A DNA stretch of 39,741 nucleotides from Lachnospiraceae bacterium UBA1066 (GCA_002316215.1 DCDB01000331.1:1-39741); one strand, 5' to 3'. Counted from the stretch's first letter, positions 17,583 to 25,633 are shown. A program made the numbers and translations. Notes: generated from the letters alone by a model not told the origin.

Positions 17583-17740
17583 CAGTCAGGTATACTTAGG
17601 CCGCAGACCGGAACAGACACTAAACCATACCAAAACCGCAGACCGGAACAGGCACTAAGCCATGTCAAAACCGCGGACCGGAACAGACACTAAGCAATAC
17701 TAAGGACGTGGATCGGTGCAGAAAATAAGTCGTACTAAGG
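17566..17740 (+). repeat. 35-bp tandem array, five units, from the GH27 stop to the next ribosome site
   Basis: Five head-to-tail 35-bp units start at 17566, 17601, 17636, 17671 and 17706. Units two to four share CCGCAGACCGGAACAG-type starts and are nearly identical. The first (about 22 of 35 matching) contains the GH27 stop codon, and the last has drifted and ends in AAGG, part of the ribosome site of the following gene. There are no unique spacers, so it is not a CRISPR array. Confidence 0.9.
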
Positions 17741-17749
17741 GGGCCCGCC

Positions 17750-17977
17750 ATACAAACCAACTTAAATACAGAATCTTCCACACAGAATTCAATTTGTGCT
17801 GAATGCGGTAAGAACCTTACCTATAATGAAATCGGGGCCACAAAGCGCTTCATAAACCGCTCTGCGACAAAATATTTCTGTTTTCACTGCCTCGCAGAAA
17901 AACTGGGCTGCAGCGAAGAACGCATCCAGGAAAAAATCGAACTATTTAAAAAACAGGGCTGCACGCTTTTCGTGTAG
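17750..17977 (+). CDS. Small zinc-ribbon protein lacking a canonical start codon
   Basis: An open frame of 75 codons ends at TAG 17975-17977 and encodes two CxxC knuckles, CAEC and CFHC, around a KNLTYNEIGATKRF segment, with a C-terminal LFKKQGCTLFV tail. This looks like a conserved clostridial small zinc-ribbon protein; its function is not known to me. No in-frame ATG, GTG, TTG or CTG exists before the first CxxC. The only candidate that fits a ribosome site (AAGGGGG, 17738-17743) is ATA at 17750. Either ATA is used, or the start was destroyed when the 35-bp array expanded and this is a recent pseudogene. The stop lies within a terminator hairpin. Confidence 0.6.
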   Translation: MQTNLNTESSTQNSICAECGKNLTYNEIGATKRFINRSATKYFCFHCLAEKLGCSEERIQEKIELFKKQGCTLFV

Positions 17978-17986
17978 CCCTGTTTT
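17950..17986. terminator. Bidirectional terminator overlapping the zinc-ribbon stop codon
   Basis: AAAACAGGGCT (17950-17960) pairs with AGCCCTGTTTT (17976-17986), and the inner GCACG/CGTGT adds further pairs. On the minus strand the stem is followed by six T, and on the plus strand by four. It serves the zinc-ribbon gene and the convergent PARG gene. Its left arm is the coding sequence of the last residues. Confidence 0.85.
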
Positions 17987-18110
17987 CAGGATCCTGAAGC
18001 TGTTCATTTAAAAAGCCATCAAACTTTTTACTCAATAAATCTCCTCTCTATACCAATAATCATCCCGGTATTTTTTTGCTTTCTCAATCTCCGCAGACGG
18101 CGTTTTCAGC

Positions 18111-18950
18111 TTACGTGAATATTTTTTTGAATGCCTCGTAATTTCTCTCATTTCCCGGGCTGCAGTAAACAGCAAATTCCACCCTGTCAAACACCTTCGG
18201 AAATTCACCGAAAACAGTCTTATATGCCCTTGCGACAACCTCCGGGTCATTTTGAAACGCACCGCACCCGAACGCACCAAGCACAAGAATATCCGCCTGC
18301 TTTGCCGCCGCGACCGTCAGCATATGGATTGCACGCTTCACATGGTATCCGAAAAGCTCCGCATCGTTCATAAACGTGCCGTTTTGAACCAGCCCGGCAT
18401 ACATATTAGACTTTTTTCTTAAATCCGGGGCCGCGATAATTATGACATCAACGGTAACCCAGTCTGACTTATCCATCCTCTTCGGCAGGTCTTCATCCGT
18501 TTTGCAGATAATGACACCTTCCGTATAAACAAGCGAGTCAGATGCCTTGGGCGTATTAAGATCGCTGTGGTGCTTATAAAATGAATCCCTCAGCGTCCTC
18601 CTGTAGAGCAGCGGATACAGCGTCGATGTCCGGCACAGGCATTCTTCCTGGGCGGATGCCCCATTTACAACGCCTCCGCCGGCATGAAAGGCATTTGCAA
18701 AATTCATGACCGCAATCTTTTTGCCCGGATTCTCCTTATGCAGCCGCATCGCTGCCTCGAAGCTCCGGCTCTTTGTAACTGCAAGCTGCATATCCTTTAC
18801 CCTGCCTGCGTCGAACGGCGGATAGTCATCCTCATAAAAAACTTCCGTTCTCTGTTTGGCCAAAGGCAGAGACGCCGCGAGATCAGCATCCGTTACAATC
18901 CACTTCTGCGTATCCTCAAAGATCTCAATTCTTTCTTCCCTGGTTGACAT
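18111..18950 (-). CDS. Microbial PARG-type macrodomain protein (TIGR02452-like)
   Basis: A 279-residue cytoplasmic protein with the poly(ADP-ribose) glycohydrolase signature GGG-x7-QEE (GGGVVNGASAQEE, residues 91-103), preceded by MNFANAFHAG; the QEE glutamates are the family's catalytic pair. Bacterial relatives remove ADP-ribose from proteins or nucleic acid. The start at 18950 follows GGAGGG by five bases. The 3' end is odd: after a run of seven A in the last codons, the +1 frame stays open for about 30 codons with plausible coding content to a TGA near 18032. A frameshift may therefore have shortened the tail. It lies beside an HsdR remnant. The biological substrate is unknown. Confidence 0.85.
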   Translation of the reverse strand: MSTREERIEIFEDTQKWIVTDADLAASLPLAKQRTEVFYEDDYPPFDAGRVKDMQLAVTKSRSFEAAMRLHKENPGKKIAVMNFANAFHAGGGVVNGASAQEECLCRTSTLYPLLYRRTLRDSFYKHHSDLNTPKASDSLVYTEGVIICKTDEDLPKRMDKSDWVTVDVIIIAAPDLRKKSNMYAGLVQNGTFMNDAELFGYHVKRAIHMLTVAAAKQADILVLGAFGCGAFQNDPEVVARAYKTVFGEFPKVFDRVEFAVYCSPGNERNYEAFKKIFT

Positions 18951-19023
18951 GAAATCCCTCCGAATCATATATTTTTACCATAAAAAATTAACCGTATTTT
19001 CGATAACACTAAAACGGAAATTT

Positions 19024-19878
19024 TTATGCCGCCGCATTTGCATTGATCTGCTCAATAACCTTCTTGATTCCCATCCAGACGTTCAAATCCGTAAATACGT
19101 CCACGACGCTGCCGCGGTCGGTAAACGGAGACTCCTGCAGAACCGATAAATCCTTCATTATTCCGTTATGCACAATATATTCCACGATTTGATTCACAAA
19201 ATATATCTGTCTGCTGTCAAGATTCGCGCTGTCAAGATATTCTGAGAAAGCTTCTTTTGCCGCATTCATATCAAGTCCCACGATACTTCGGACAAATTCT
19301 CCGAGAGGCTCTTCGCCGTACTCTTTTTCATATTCTTCCCTGGTTCCGACTTCACTCCAGAGAATTGATTCCAACGCTTTTACATCTGTTCCTGAAAGCG
19401 GTTTATTCGTCCTCAGTTTCGCAATAGCGATATTATCCTGATGCCGCCGGACATAATATTCCGCCTTTGCCTTGTAATTCTTCAGCTCGTCATTTTCCAG
19501 CTCGGAATCATGCCACTCCGTACTCATGATATCGTCCGTAAAATTTGTATCATATCTTTTTGAAATATCCGGTATATATTTCATTAAATCGCGAAGTTCT
19601 TCTCTGATGTGTTCAAACTCATTGATTCCTGCACTTTCAAGATAATCCGTATGCAGAATCTTCTGAATCAATTCCGTCTTTGCCCGGATTTCCGGAATGT
19701 TGGCAACACCGGCGATGCCGTTAACCCGTTTCACAAGATCCGACCTTGCTTTTGAATATTTTTTTCCGACCAGACAGGCAAGTTCAATTCCATACATCAA
19801 GGCGTCAAAGCGCACGGCACTGATTTCATCTCCGTCCAGAAGCAATTTACGCAGTAAATTAGCGGATTCCGAATGTTT
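19024..19878 (-). pseudogene. C-terminal remnant of a type I restriction HsdR subunit
   Basis: The 273-residue frame resembles only the C-terminal region of EcoEI-type HsdR/DEAD-helicase subunits: a helical part with VRFDALMYGIELACL and IPEIRAKTELIQKI, then the EcoEI_R_C part with VGLDMNAAKEAFSEYL, IVEYIVHNG and SPFTDRGSVVDVF. The nuclease and helicase motifs of the full protein (about 900-1100 residues) are absent. The frame opens after a TAA at 19879-19881, and KHSESANLLRK before the first possible start (TTG 19845) still looks coding. No HsdM or HsdS gene is nearby. I read it as a 5'-deleted relic that should not restrict DNA. Confidence 0.72.
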
Positions 19879-19926
19879 TTAGGACTCAGGGAATCGCGAA
19901 GCGATGGAGCAATCCGAAGCATCATA

Positions 19927-19951
19927 GGTGTCAAAAGGTACTTTTGACACC
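19927..19951. repeat. Perfect 11-bp hairpin upstream of the HsdR remnant
   Basis: GGTGTCAAAAG, then GTA, then CTTTTGACACC. No T tract follows on either strand. Confidence 0.6.
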
Positions 19952-19986
19952 CACATCATTTTATATAAATCTTTACAGCAAACATC

Positions 19987-20024
19987 GCCAATTTCGTCAT
20001 TAATGCATCAATGGCGAAATTGGC
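19987..20024. repeat. Second hairpin between the HsdR remnant and GH43
   Basis: GCCAATTTCG (19987-19996) pairs with CGAAATTGGC (20015-20024), and the inner CATT/AATG extends the stem to about 15 pairs with one G-T. It lies about 30 bases past the GH43 stop and may be its terminator without a good T tract, or a scar of the deletion that truncated hsdR. Confidence 0.5.
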
Positions 20025-20056
20025 ATCGTAAATGAAGTAATTAGCGTAAAACTTCC

Positions 20057-21619
20057 TTATCGTATTTCGCGTGAAAATTCAAAGGTTCTGAAATCCAGCC
20101 GGCCTTTTCCAATGAATCGGAAGTTCAGAGCGCAAACGCCGTCCGGAATTTCCACAGTTCCGGGTATTGTCTGCCACTCCCCGCTATTCGCCGGGATTCC
20201 GATGCTTCCGCACTCCTGTTCCGCCGCCCCCTCATCTTTGGCTCTTGCCACCGTAAGCTTCAGCGTTCCTTCTGCCTTTCCCCTCACCGTCACAGACACG
20301 TGCCGTATTCCCTCAAATTTAAAATACTTATAGCCCGCCACGGATCCGTCCTGCATATTTGCTATATACTGTTCCGCACAAATCCGGTCTTCCGCAGCCG
20401 CTTTTTCATCCGGTTCGTGATCCGCAGTATCCTGCGTAAGATAGGGATATTCTTCACCCATTGCCTTCGGGCTTGAAAAAACCGCTCCATTTTCCGACTG
20501 CAGCCTGCAGCAGCAGTAAGCCGGATGCAGCCCCTCCGCCGTAAGAGGCCCGTCGTTCAGACCGCACGAGGTCACTTCGGCCTGCGCAATCCTGCCCTGT
20601 GCGTCAAAATAGATTTTTTCCGCGCACCCCTGTCGGCTGAAGTTCGTGCGGTTCGTCTGCCTGTGGTAGAAAACATACCACTGTCCGTCGATGCACTCGA
20701 TACCTCCATGCGTATTGCCGAGACAGTTCAGGGATTCTTTCTCCGTCCGGCCGTTTAAATAAATATCCCCGATATCCACGAGCGTTCCGCCGAAGCGGTA
20801 ATCCCTGTCCGGCACGTCACTTACCGCATAGCAGAGCTCATGGCTGTTAACGGAAGAATATACAAAGTAATACCGTTTTCCCACTTTCCTTATCGAGCTC
20901 GCTTCAAAGAATTCATGTCCTTCGAAGCCTGTCCCTTTGGAATCCATGACAGTCGGCATAAGACGATGCGGCTCTTCCCTTATCGTCAGCATATCCTCCC
21001 GGAGCTTCATTACCACGGACGCCTTCTCCCCATTTTCCATTTCCGGCCGTATGGGTGCATTTCCCGAGTACAGATAAATACTTCCGTCATCGTCCCGGAA
21101 AATGCCCGGGTCAAAGGAAATAAAGTCTCCTTCCCTGCGTCCCAGAACAGTTCCGTCCGGATAATGAACAAAACCGAGATACTCATACTGCCCGGCCGGT
21201 GTATCGCAGACGGCGACGCCCACTTCCGGAAGAAAATCCAGACAATAATAAAGATAATAGCGGCCGTCCGGCCCGCGCACGACATCCGGCGCCCACAGGG
21301 CATGTATTCCCGGGGCGTTGAGATCATCCCGCCCGGGCACATGCGGCAGGCCGTAAGCCGGTTCAGGCTCCGGGGCATCCGCAGGAATATTCTGGTTCCG
21401 GGGATCCTGTACCTTCCGGTAAATGACACCCTCATACCGCCAGTCCGACAGATCGTGAATATCCGCCGAATAAGAAATATAATCGTTCAGACAGAACATG
21501 GCGCCGTTAAAACGGTCATGGCTGCCGTAAATATAGATCCGCCCGTCAAAGACATGCGGCTCCCCGTCAGGAATATATTCAAAAGACGGAAGATATGGAT
21601 TCATAACTTCATTTTTCAT
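20057..21619 (-). CDS. GH43 beta-xylosidase / alpha-L-arabinofuranosidase-type enzyme
   Basis: A 520-residue inverting glycosidase. The five-bladed beta-propeller (about 8-365) has the catalytic base D18 in PDGEPHVFDGRIY, the pKa-tuning D170 in FDPGIFRDDDG and the acid E239 in HEFFEASSI. The last about 130 residues (YKYFKFEGIRHVSVTVRGKA and GTVEIPDGVCALNFRF) look like a CBM6-type beta-sandwich. No signal peptide. AGGAG lies nine bases before the ATG. It stands alone between the HsdR relic and the lipase gene. Substrate within GH43 (xylan, arabinan or arabinogalactan side chains) cannot be fixed here. Confidence 0.9.
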   Translation of the reverse strand: MKNEVMNPYLPSFEYIPDGEPHVFDGRIYIYGSHDRFNGAMFCLNDYISYSADIHDLSDWRYEGVIYRKVQDPRNQNIPADAPEPEPAYGLPHVPGRDDLNAPGIHALWAPDVVRGPDGRYYLYYCLDFLPEVGVAVCDTPAGQYEYLGFVHYPDGTVLGRREGDFISFDPGIFRDDDGSIYLYSGNAPIRPEMENGEKASVVMKLREDMLTIREEPHRLMPTVMDSKGTGFEGHEFFEASSIRKVGKRYYFVYSSVNSHELCYAVSDVPDRDYRFGGTLVDIGDIYLNGRTEKESLNCLGNTHGGIECIDGQWYVFYHRQTNRTNFSRQGCAEKIYFDAQGRIAQAEVTSCGLNDGPLTAEGLHPAYCCCRLQSENGAVFSSPKAMGEEYPYLTQDTADHEPDEKAAAEDRICAEQYIANMQDGSVAGYKYFKFEGIRHVSVTVRGKAEGTLKLTVARAKDEGAAEQECGSIGIPANSGEWQTIPGTVEIPDGVCALNFRFIGKGRLDFRTFEFSREIR

Positions 21620-21735
21620 AACTGCACGCTCCTAATAATTAAAAGATTTCAATTTTTTCGATATATTCGGGTCATCATGGTACCGATATGAGAATTTTCA
21701 TTTCAGGCAATTCCGCCCTATCAGACTTCTCCGGG

Positions 21736-23400
21736 TCAGCTGTCCCGGAAAACCGTGATAAGGCTTTTTATTTCAGCCTCACTGTCAGCATAGGTATGTG
21801 ATATTCTCTCCAGCGAATCGGCCAGAAGCTTCGACTTTCTGCATTCGTCTGAAACATTTGCCGCCAGTACTCCTATTTTTGTCATGATGCGCCCGGAATA
21901 TGCATCCTTCGTATAAAAATTGATTTTTAGCGCAGTAAGGCCGGACGAAGCTTCCGACAGTTCTGAAGATACTTTTTGAAGAAGCGGAACTATTTTCGGC
22001 ATTGTTTCCGGTTTTATTGAGATCCTGCAGGCACTTCCGGAACCGCCGGTTCCAGCAGAATAATTATCTTTTTTTACACTCTTAACCGAAATATCGGCTC
22101 CGTTTTTTGTGGCATTAATGCTTTCAGTCATAATGTCAACTTCTCCCAGAATTGAAACCAGACGTCTCAGTTCAAATCCCGAAAGTTCAATATTATATTT
22201 CGCTTTAAGCCAGAGTGCCAAAGCCTCGTAATCAAATGGTGAAATAATAGTCCCGGCAGCAAAATCAACTGTACCGAATAATTCATCCGCAAAACCTTTA
22301 TCCGCAAGGATTTTAAAAGCCTCAATAAAGTCCAGCGTTTTTTCATCTATCCCGTAGCGGTGCAGCAATGATTCAACTGCTCTGCCGAATTCCGGATTCG
22401 TTTCTTCATATTTTAAAACAAAAGCAAGAAGATAAGCAGTCATCTCAGGATTATTCCCGTTCAATAAAACATTCGGAATGGAACTTGCCCTCCCGGCTGC
22501 GGCCTCTTCGGCAATCGTTCCGAACAGCTGCAGAGCACCCTGCCTGTCCTTATCCGGGAGCGAACGCAGATAGCTGTTCAGGAATTGATCCATCTCTTTA
22601 AGTTCGCCCGACTGAGGCTGTTCTTCGGTCGTATAAGTTCCGTCACCGGAGAACTTAAAATAAGCATTCGGGCAGTGATTTTCAAAAAATCCGACGCTGC
22701 TTATGTTCTGCGGCTGATAATACTTCTTTTTACCGATATCATTTAAAAGGATATTGACATAATCATCCCTGCTGTTGTTATTTTCAATTTTGTCCTGATT
22801 TTTTGCTATCTGATCATGGTACTTATTAATAAACTGATCAGAGAATCCCTGACCGTCCATTGAGACACAGCGGTCTACAGAATCATCCATTACTGTTATG
22901 TATTTGGCTTTATTTCCGCCTTTTGAATGACCCAGTACTGTCACAGAACTGTAATCACCCTCATCTTTCTTAAGCCGGAACCATTTCAATGCATTTTCCT
23001 GCTGAGCTGTAGATACCCCGTCAGCCTGATCTGTTGACGCACCGCCGACAAAATCATCCTTCCATTCATTCGTCTCAGTGCCTTTAAATGCAAAAACTGC
23101 CTCTTTACTGTCAGGATTTACAAAAACTGCACTTACCCCGTCGCCTCCGCCGTCGCCGCTGTCTACATGAACGGAGCCGATTCTCAGGGACATCAGGGTA
23201 TCATCCGACTTTACTGCCCCGAGAATATCATTCCATTCACCATTGTCCATCATGTCTGATGCACCGACGTTGTCTCCATTCAGCGTGCTCAGCCAATCTC
23301 CGACCGTCTCTGCCTTTGTCGCCGTAATGCTGTTGTCCCCGCCGACATACATCAGATTTTCAAGAAGCATCAATTGTTCCGTGCTGAGTTGTTTGTCCAT
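21736..23400 (-). CDS. Lipase-fold (DUF2974/Mbeg1-like) protein with helical C-terminal domain; possible type VII toxin
   Basis: A 554-residue protein. The N-terminal 250 residues show an alpha/beta-hydrolase of the DUF2974/Mbeg1 kind: AVFAFKGTE (oxyanion side), nucleophile S159 in VLGHSKGGNKA, D182 in SMDGQGF and H242 in ENHCPNAYF complete a likely triad. Residues about 265-420 are helical and unassigned. The last about 120 residues (PKIVPLLQKVSSELSEASSG to the end) form long helices like WXG100/LXG targeting regions. There is no Sec signal. The domain order matches the staphylococcal TslA design, in which a lipase precedes the targeting region. The lipoprotein gene just upstream is a candidate immunity gene. 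No type VII machinery is in the window, so secretion is inference. Confidence 0.7.
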   Translation of the reverse strand: MDKQLSTEQLMLLENLMYVGGDNSITATKAETVGDWLSTLNGDNVGASDMMDNGEWNDILGAVKSDDTLMSLRIGSVHVDSGDGGGDGVSAVFVNPDSKEAVFAFKGTETNEWKDDFVGGASTDQADGVSTAQQENALKWFRLKKDEGDYSSVTVLGHSKGGNKAKYITVMDDSVDRCVSMDGQGFSDQFINKYHDQIAKNQDKIENNNSRDDYVNILLNDIGKKKYYQPQNISSVGFFENHCPNAYFKFSGDGTYTTEEQPQSGELKEMDQFLNSYLRSLPDKDRQGALQLFGTIAEEAAAGRASSIPNVLLNGNNPEMTAYLLAFVLKYEETNPEFGRAVESLLHRYGIDEKTLDFIEAFKILADKGFADELFGTVDFAAGTIISPFDYEALALWLKAKYNIELSGFELRRLVSILGEVDIMTESINATKNGADISVKSVKKDNYSAGTGGSGSACRISIKPETMPKIVPLLQKVSSELSEASSGLTALKINFYTKDAYSGRIMTKIGVLAANVSDECRKSKLLADSLERISHTYADSEAEIKSLITVFRDS

Positions 23401-23430
23401 AGCCGCTCCTGTCTTAAAAAAGATGTGGAT

Positions 23431-23476
23431 GTCAAAATGTTTTTCCTGCAGGCAGGAAGCTTTTTGACCTTTTGAC
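23431..23476 (-). promoter_or_regulatory. Intercistronic stem-loop between lipoprotein and lipase genes
   Basis: An outer GTCAAAA/TTTTGAC pair encloses an inner TTCCTG/CAGGAA hairpin in the 86-base gap. No T tract follows on the minus strand, so it may process or stabilise the message and set the ratio of the two proteins. Confidence 0.5.
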
Positions 23477-23486
23477 GCCTGAGCCG

Positions 23487-24347
23487 TTATAAATTATTAA
23501 AAAGATCTTTATATTGATAATCCGACGATTGTATTCTTCCTGTCCTGATCTTTTGTTCAGCAGACGAATCATTAACTGCATATACCGTATATGTTCCTTT
23601 AAGGTTAAGTTCACTGCACATTTTTTCTCTGACTGAATCTGCAGCCTCCTGAAATGCCGCATCGTCAGAAAAGGTGTTTTCTCCGACAAGAAAGATATAA
23701 AACTCCGGCGACAGAGCCGGCTCCGCAGACCTGAGTTCTTCAATCGTCATATCGCCTGTGAATCCGGATCCGCGAAGATCCTTTACAAGTGCGTAAACTC
23801 CGACACTGCCCGGCACGGCACCTGTCAGGCTGTTCCGGATATATGTCTCATAAGTTCCTGCTGCCAGCCGTCCGTAATAATCGTCCACGATATTTTCCAC
23901 AGGCTCCTTATCATTTCCGTAAACCCACAGCCTGTTCAGATACTGGGCATTTTCTGTTTCTGTCCTATACGCCTCTAAATCTGACTTCTCCACAAAATTA
24001 AATACGGAATGATCCGTATAAGCGGTCTGGTACTGACAGGATGTAACCGTAAACTCAAGGCCCGGATATTTTTCTCCCAGATAGGAAACCGCTCCCCTGT
24101 ACTGCCGCAGCACATACAATTGCAGATCTGTAAGATTTCCGCTTTTAATTGTGTCTTCACCGACAAATGCCGATGTAAGAAAACTCTCTTCTTCCTGCGT
24201 CAGTGCGCTCTGAACAGCCATACTTTCCTCTCCCTTTTCTCCGGAATTACTTTTGCTTTCTTTATCTGCAGACGAATTACTGATGCTGCACCCGACTGCT
24301 GCAACTGTTATCATCCCTAACAATACCAGCGAAATTATTTTCTTCAT
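23487..24347 (-). CDS. Lipoprotein of unknown family; candidate immunity partner
   Basis: A 286-residue lipoprotein: positive n-region MKKIISL, hydrophobic core and a VAAVGC lipobox with Cys20 as anchor, then a Ser/Lys/Glu-rich linker to about residue 45. The mature domain (EEESFLTSAF onward) has no motif I recognise. It should sit on the outer face of the membrane. It is the first gene of a two-gene unit with the lipase-fold protein, and has its own promoter. In staphylococcal TslA/TilA systems a lipoprotein blocks the lipase at the cell surface; the same arrangement here is suggestive only. Confidence 0.75.
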   Translation of the reverse strand: MKKIISLVLLGMITVAAVGCSISNSSADKESKSNSGEKGEESMAVQSALTQEEESFLTSAFVGEDTIKSGNLTDLQLYVLRQYRGAVSYLGEKYPGLEFTVTSCQYQTAYTDHSVFNFVEKSDLEAYRTETENAQYLNRLWVYGNDKEPVENIVDDYYGRLAAGTYETYIRNSLTGAVPGSVGVYALVKDLRGSGFTGDMTIEELRSAEPALSPEFYIFLVGENTFSDDAAFQEAADSVREKMCSELNLKGTYTVYAVNDSSAEQKIRTGRIQSSDYQYKDLFNNL

Positions 24348-24394
24348 AAATATCTCCGCAATTTTTATTCAGATGCTTAATGATAATACAGGCC

Positions 24395-24445
24395 GTACTG
24401 TCCTCTATACCGTATTGTCCTCTATGCCGTACTGTCCTATAAACC
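24395..24445. repeat. 17-bp tandem repeat, three units, after the lipoprotein promoter
   Basis: GTACTGTCCTCTATACC (24395-24411), GTATTGTCCTCTATGCC (24412-24428) and GTACTGTCCTATAAACC (24429-24445). They lie at or just after the predicted transcription start, where repeated protein-binding sites would block initiation. Confidence 0.85.
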
Positions 24446-24456
24446 GGATATATCTT

Positions 24457-24486
24457 ATCATACTTTGTTTTATGTAAAAGATTCAA
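24457..24486 (-). promoter_or_regulatory. Promoter of the lipoprotein/lipase operon
   Basis: On the minus strand TTGAAT (24481-24486) and TATGAT (24457-24462) are 18 bases apart, with an A/T-rich spacer. The predicted start falls at the edge of the 17-bp repeats, about 100 bases before the ATG. Confidence 0.6.
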
Positions 24487-24590
24487 TAACCCGATATAAT
24501 GACGTTCAAAGGCGATAAATGACATCGCGGATTGTTACACTCCTTCTGTCCTCAATAAGGCATCCTCCGGCTGTTCCCGGAAGAGAAGGC

Positions 24591-25547
24591 TCAGCGAAAA
24601 AGTTCTTTCAGGTCCCCGTAGCCTTCTTCTTCCATTTTTTCAAACGGAACGAAGCGTATGGAGGCGCCGTCGATACAATAGTGCGTTCCGCCGGGAGCTT
24701 CCGGATCGTCATAAAAGACATGACCGAGATGCGAGCCGCCGACGCGGCTCTTTATCTCCGTCCGCAGCAAACAACAGGATCTGTCTTCATGCTGCACCAG
24801 CACATTTTCATCGATCGGTTTGGAAAATGCAGGCCAGCCGCAGGAACTCCGGTATTTGTCCATGGACGTAAAAAGCGGCTCGCCGGTCACGACATCGACA
24901 TAAAGCCCCTTCTTGTCCTGCTGTCCGTACGGATGGGAAAATGCCGGCTCCGTGCCTTCTTCCTGCGTAACGTGATACTGCTCCGGCGTCAGGGTTTTCC
25001 GGATTTCTTCGTCTGAAGGTTTCGTATACCCGGCCGCATCAATCCGTATCCCGGCCGCTTCCCGGATCTTCTTCGGCGAAATATGACAGTAGCCTCCGGG
25101 GTTCTTCTCGAGATACCTCTGATGGTAATCCTCCGCCTCGCAGAAGCTTTCAATAGGCTTCAGCTCTGTAAAAAAAACAGGCTCGCGGTCCCGGACAGTG
25201 CGAAAAACCTTTTCGCAGATGCGGGCATCTTCTTCATTTTCATAATAAACACCGGTCTGGTACTGCTCCCCGACATCATTGCCCTGGCGGTTCCTTGCGG
25301 AGGGATCAATGACCGCAAAAAAAGCATAGAGCAGTGTCTCAAGGCTGACCTTTTCCCTGTCAAATAAAACATGTACCGCTTCCCTTGCATGTGTCGTTCC
25401 GGAGCAAACCTCCCGGTAAGTAAGATCAGATTTATTTCCGTTGGCATAGCCCGAGGTCACGGAAATCACCCCCGGAATCGAAGACATGAGTTTCTCCATA
25501 CCCCAGAAACAGCCGCCGGCAAGATAGATTTCGGATTCTTTATTCAT
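24591..25547 (-). CDS. msrAB: Bifunctional methionine sulfoxide reductase MsrA-MsrB
   Basis: A 318-residue fused repair enzyme that reduces both S- and R-methionine sulfoxide in proteins. The MsrA part (about 5-155) has catalytic C13 in GGCFWGMEK and the DVGEQYQTGVYY segment. The MsrB part (about 185-305) has SSCGWPAFSKPI, VGGSHLGHVFYDD and the catalytic cysteine in THYCIDGASIRF. The cytoplasmic start at 25547 follows AAGGAG by seven bases; the longer open frame adds 38 unrelated residues. Together with the superoxide reductase it suggests defence against brief oxygen exposure. Confidence 0.95.
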   Translation of the reverse strand: MNKESEIYLAGGCFWGMEKLMSSIPGVISVTSGYANGNKSDLTYREVCSGTTHAREAVHVLFDREKVSLETLLYAFFAVIDPSARNRQGNDVGEQYQTGVYYENEEDARICEKVFRTVRDREPVFFTELKPIESFCEAEDYHQRYLEKNPGGYCHISPKKIREAAGIRIDAAGYTKPSDEEIRKTLTPEQYHVTQEEGTEPAFSHPYGQQDKKGLYVDVVTGEPLFTSMDKYRSSCGWPAFSKPIDENVLVQHEDRSCCLLRTEIKSRVGGSHLGHVFYDDPEAPGGTHYCIDGASIRFVPFEKMEEEGYGDLKELFR

Positions 25548-25633
25548 TTCAGCACTCCTTTGTACAATTAATAAATAATTCAGCACGTCCGCAATCAGGC
25601 CTGAAAAAAGTATCATGTACTTATAAAACACTC

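Noticed and set aside
17566..17740. CRISPR-like array of 35-bp repeats
   Set aside because: The units are directly adjacent with no unique spacers, and no cas gene is near.
19024..19878. Functional restriction gene
   Set aside because: Only the HsdR C-terminal region remains, and no nuclease, helicase, HsdM or HsdS sequence is present.
20840..21691. 283-codon plus-strand open frame over GH43
   Set aside because: It is antisense to a clear GH43 gene, has no family resemblance and no ribosome site.
21730..21749. Terminator after the lipase gene
   Set aside because: A TCCGGG/CCCGGA hairpin exists but has no T tract on the minus strand.
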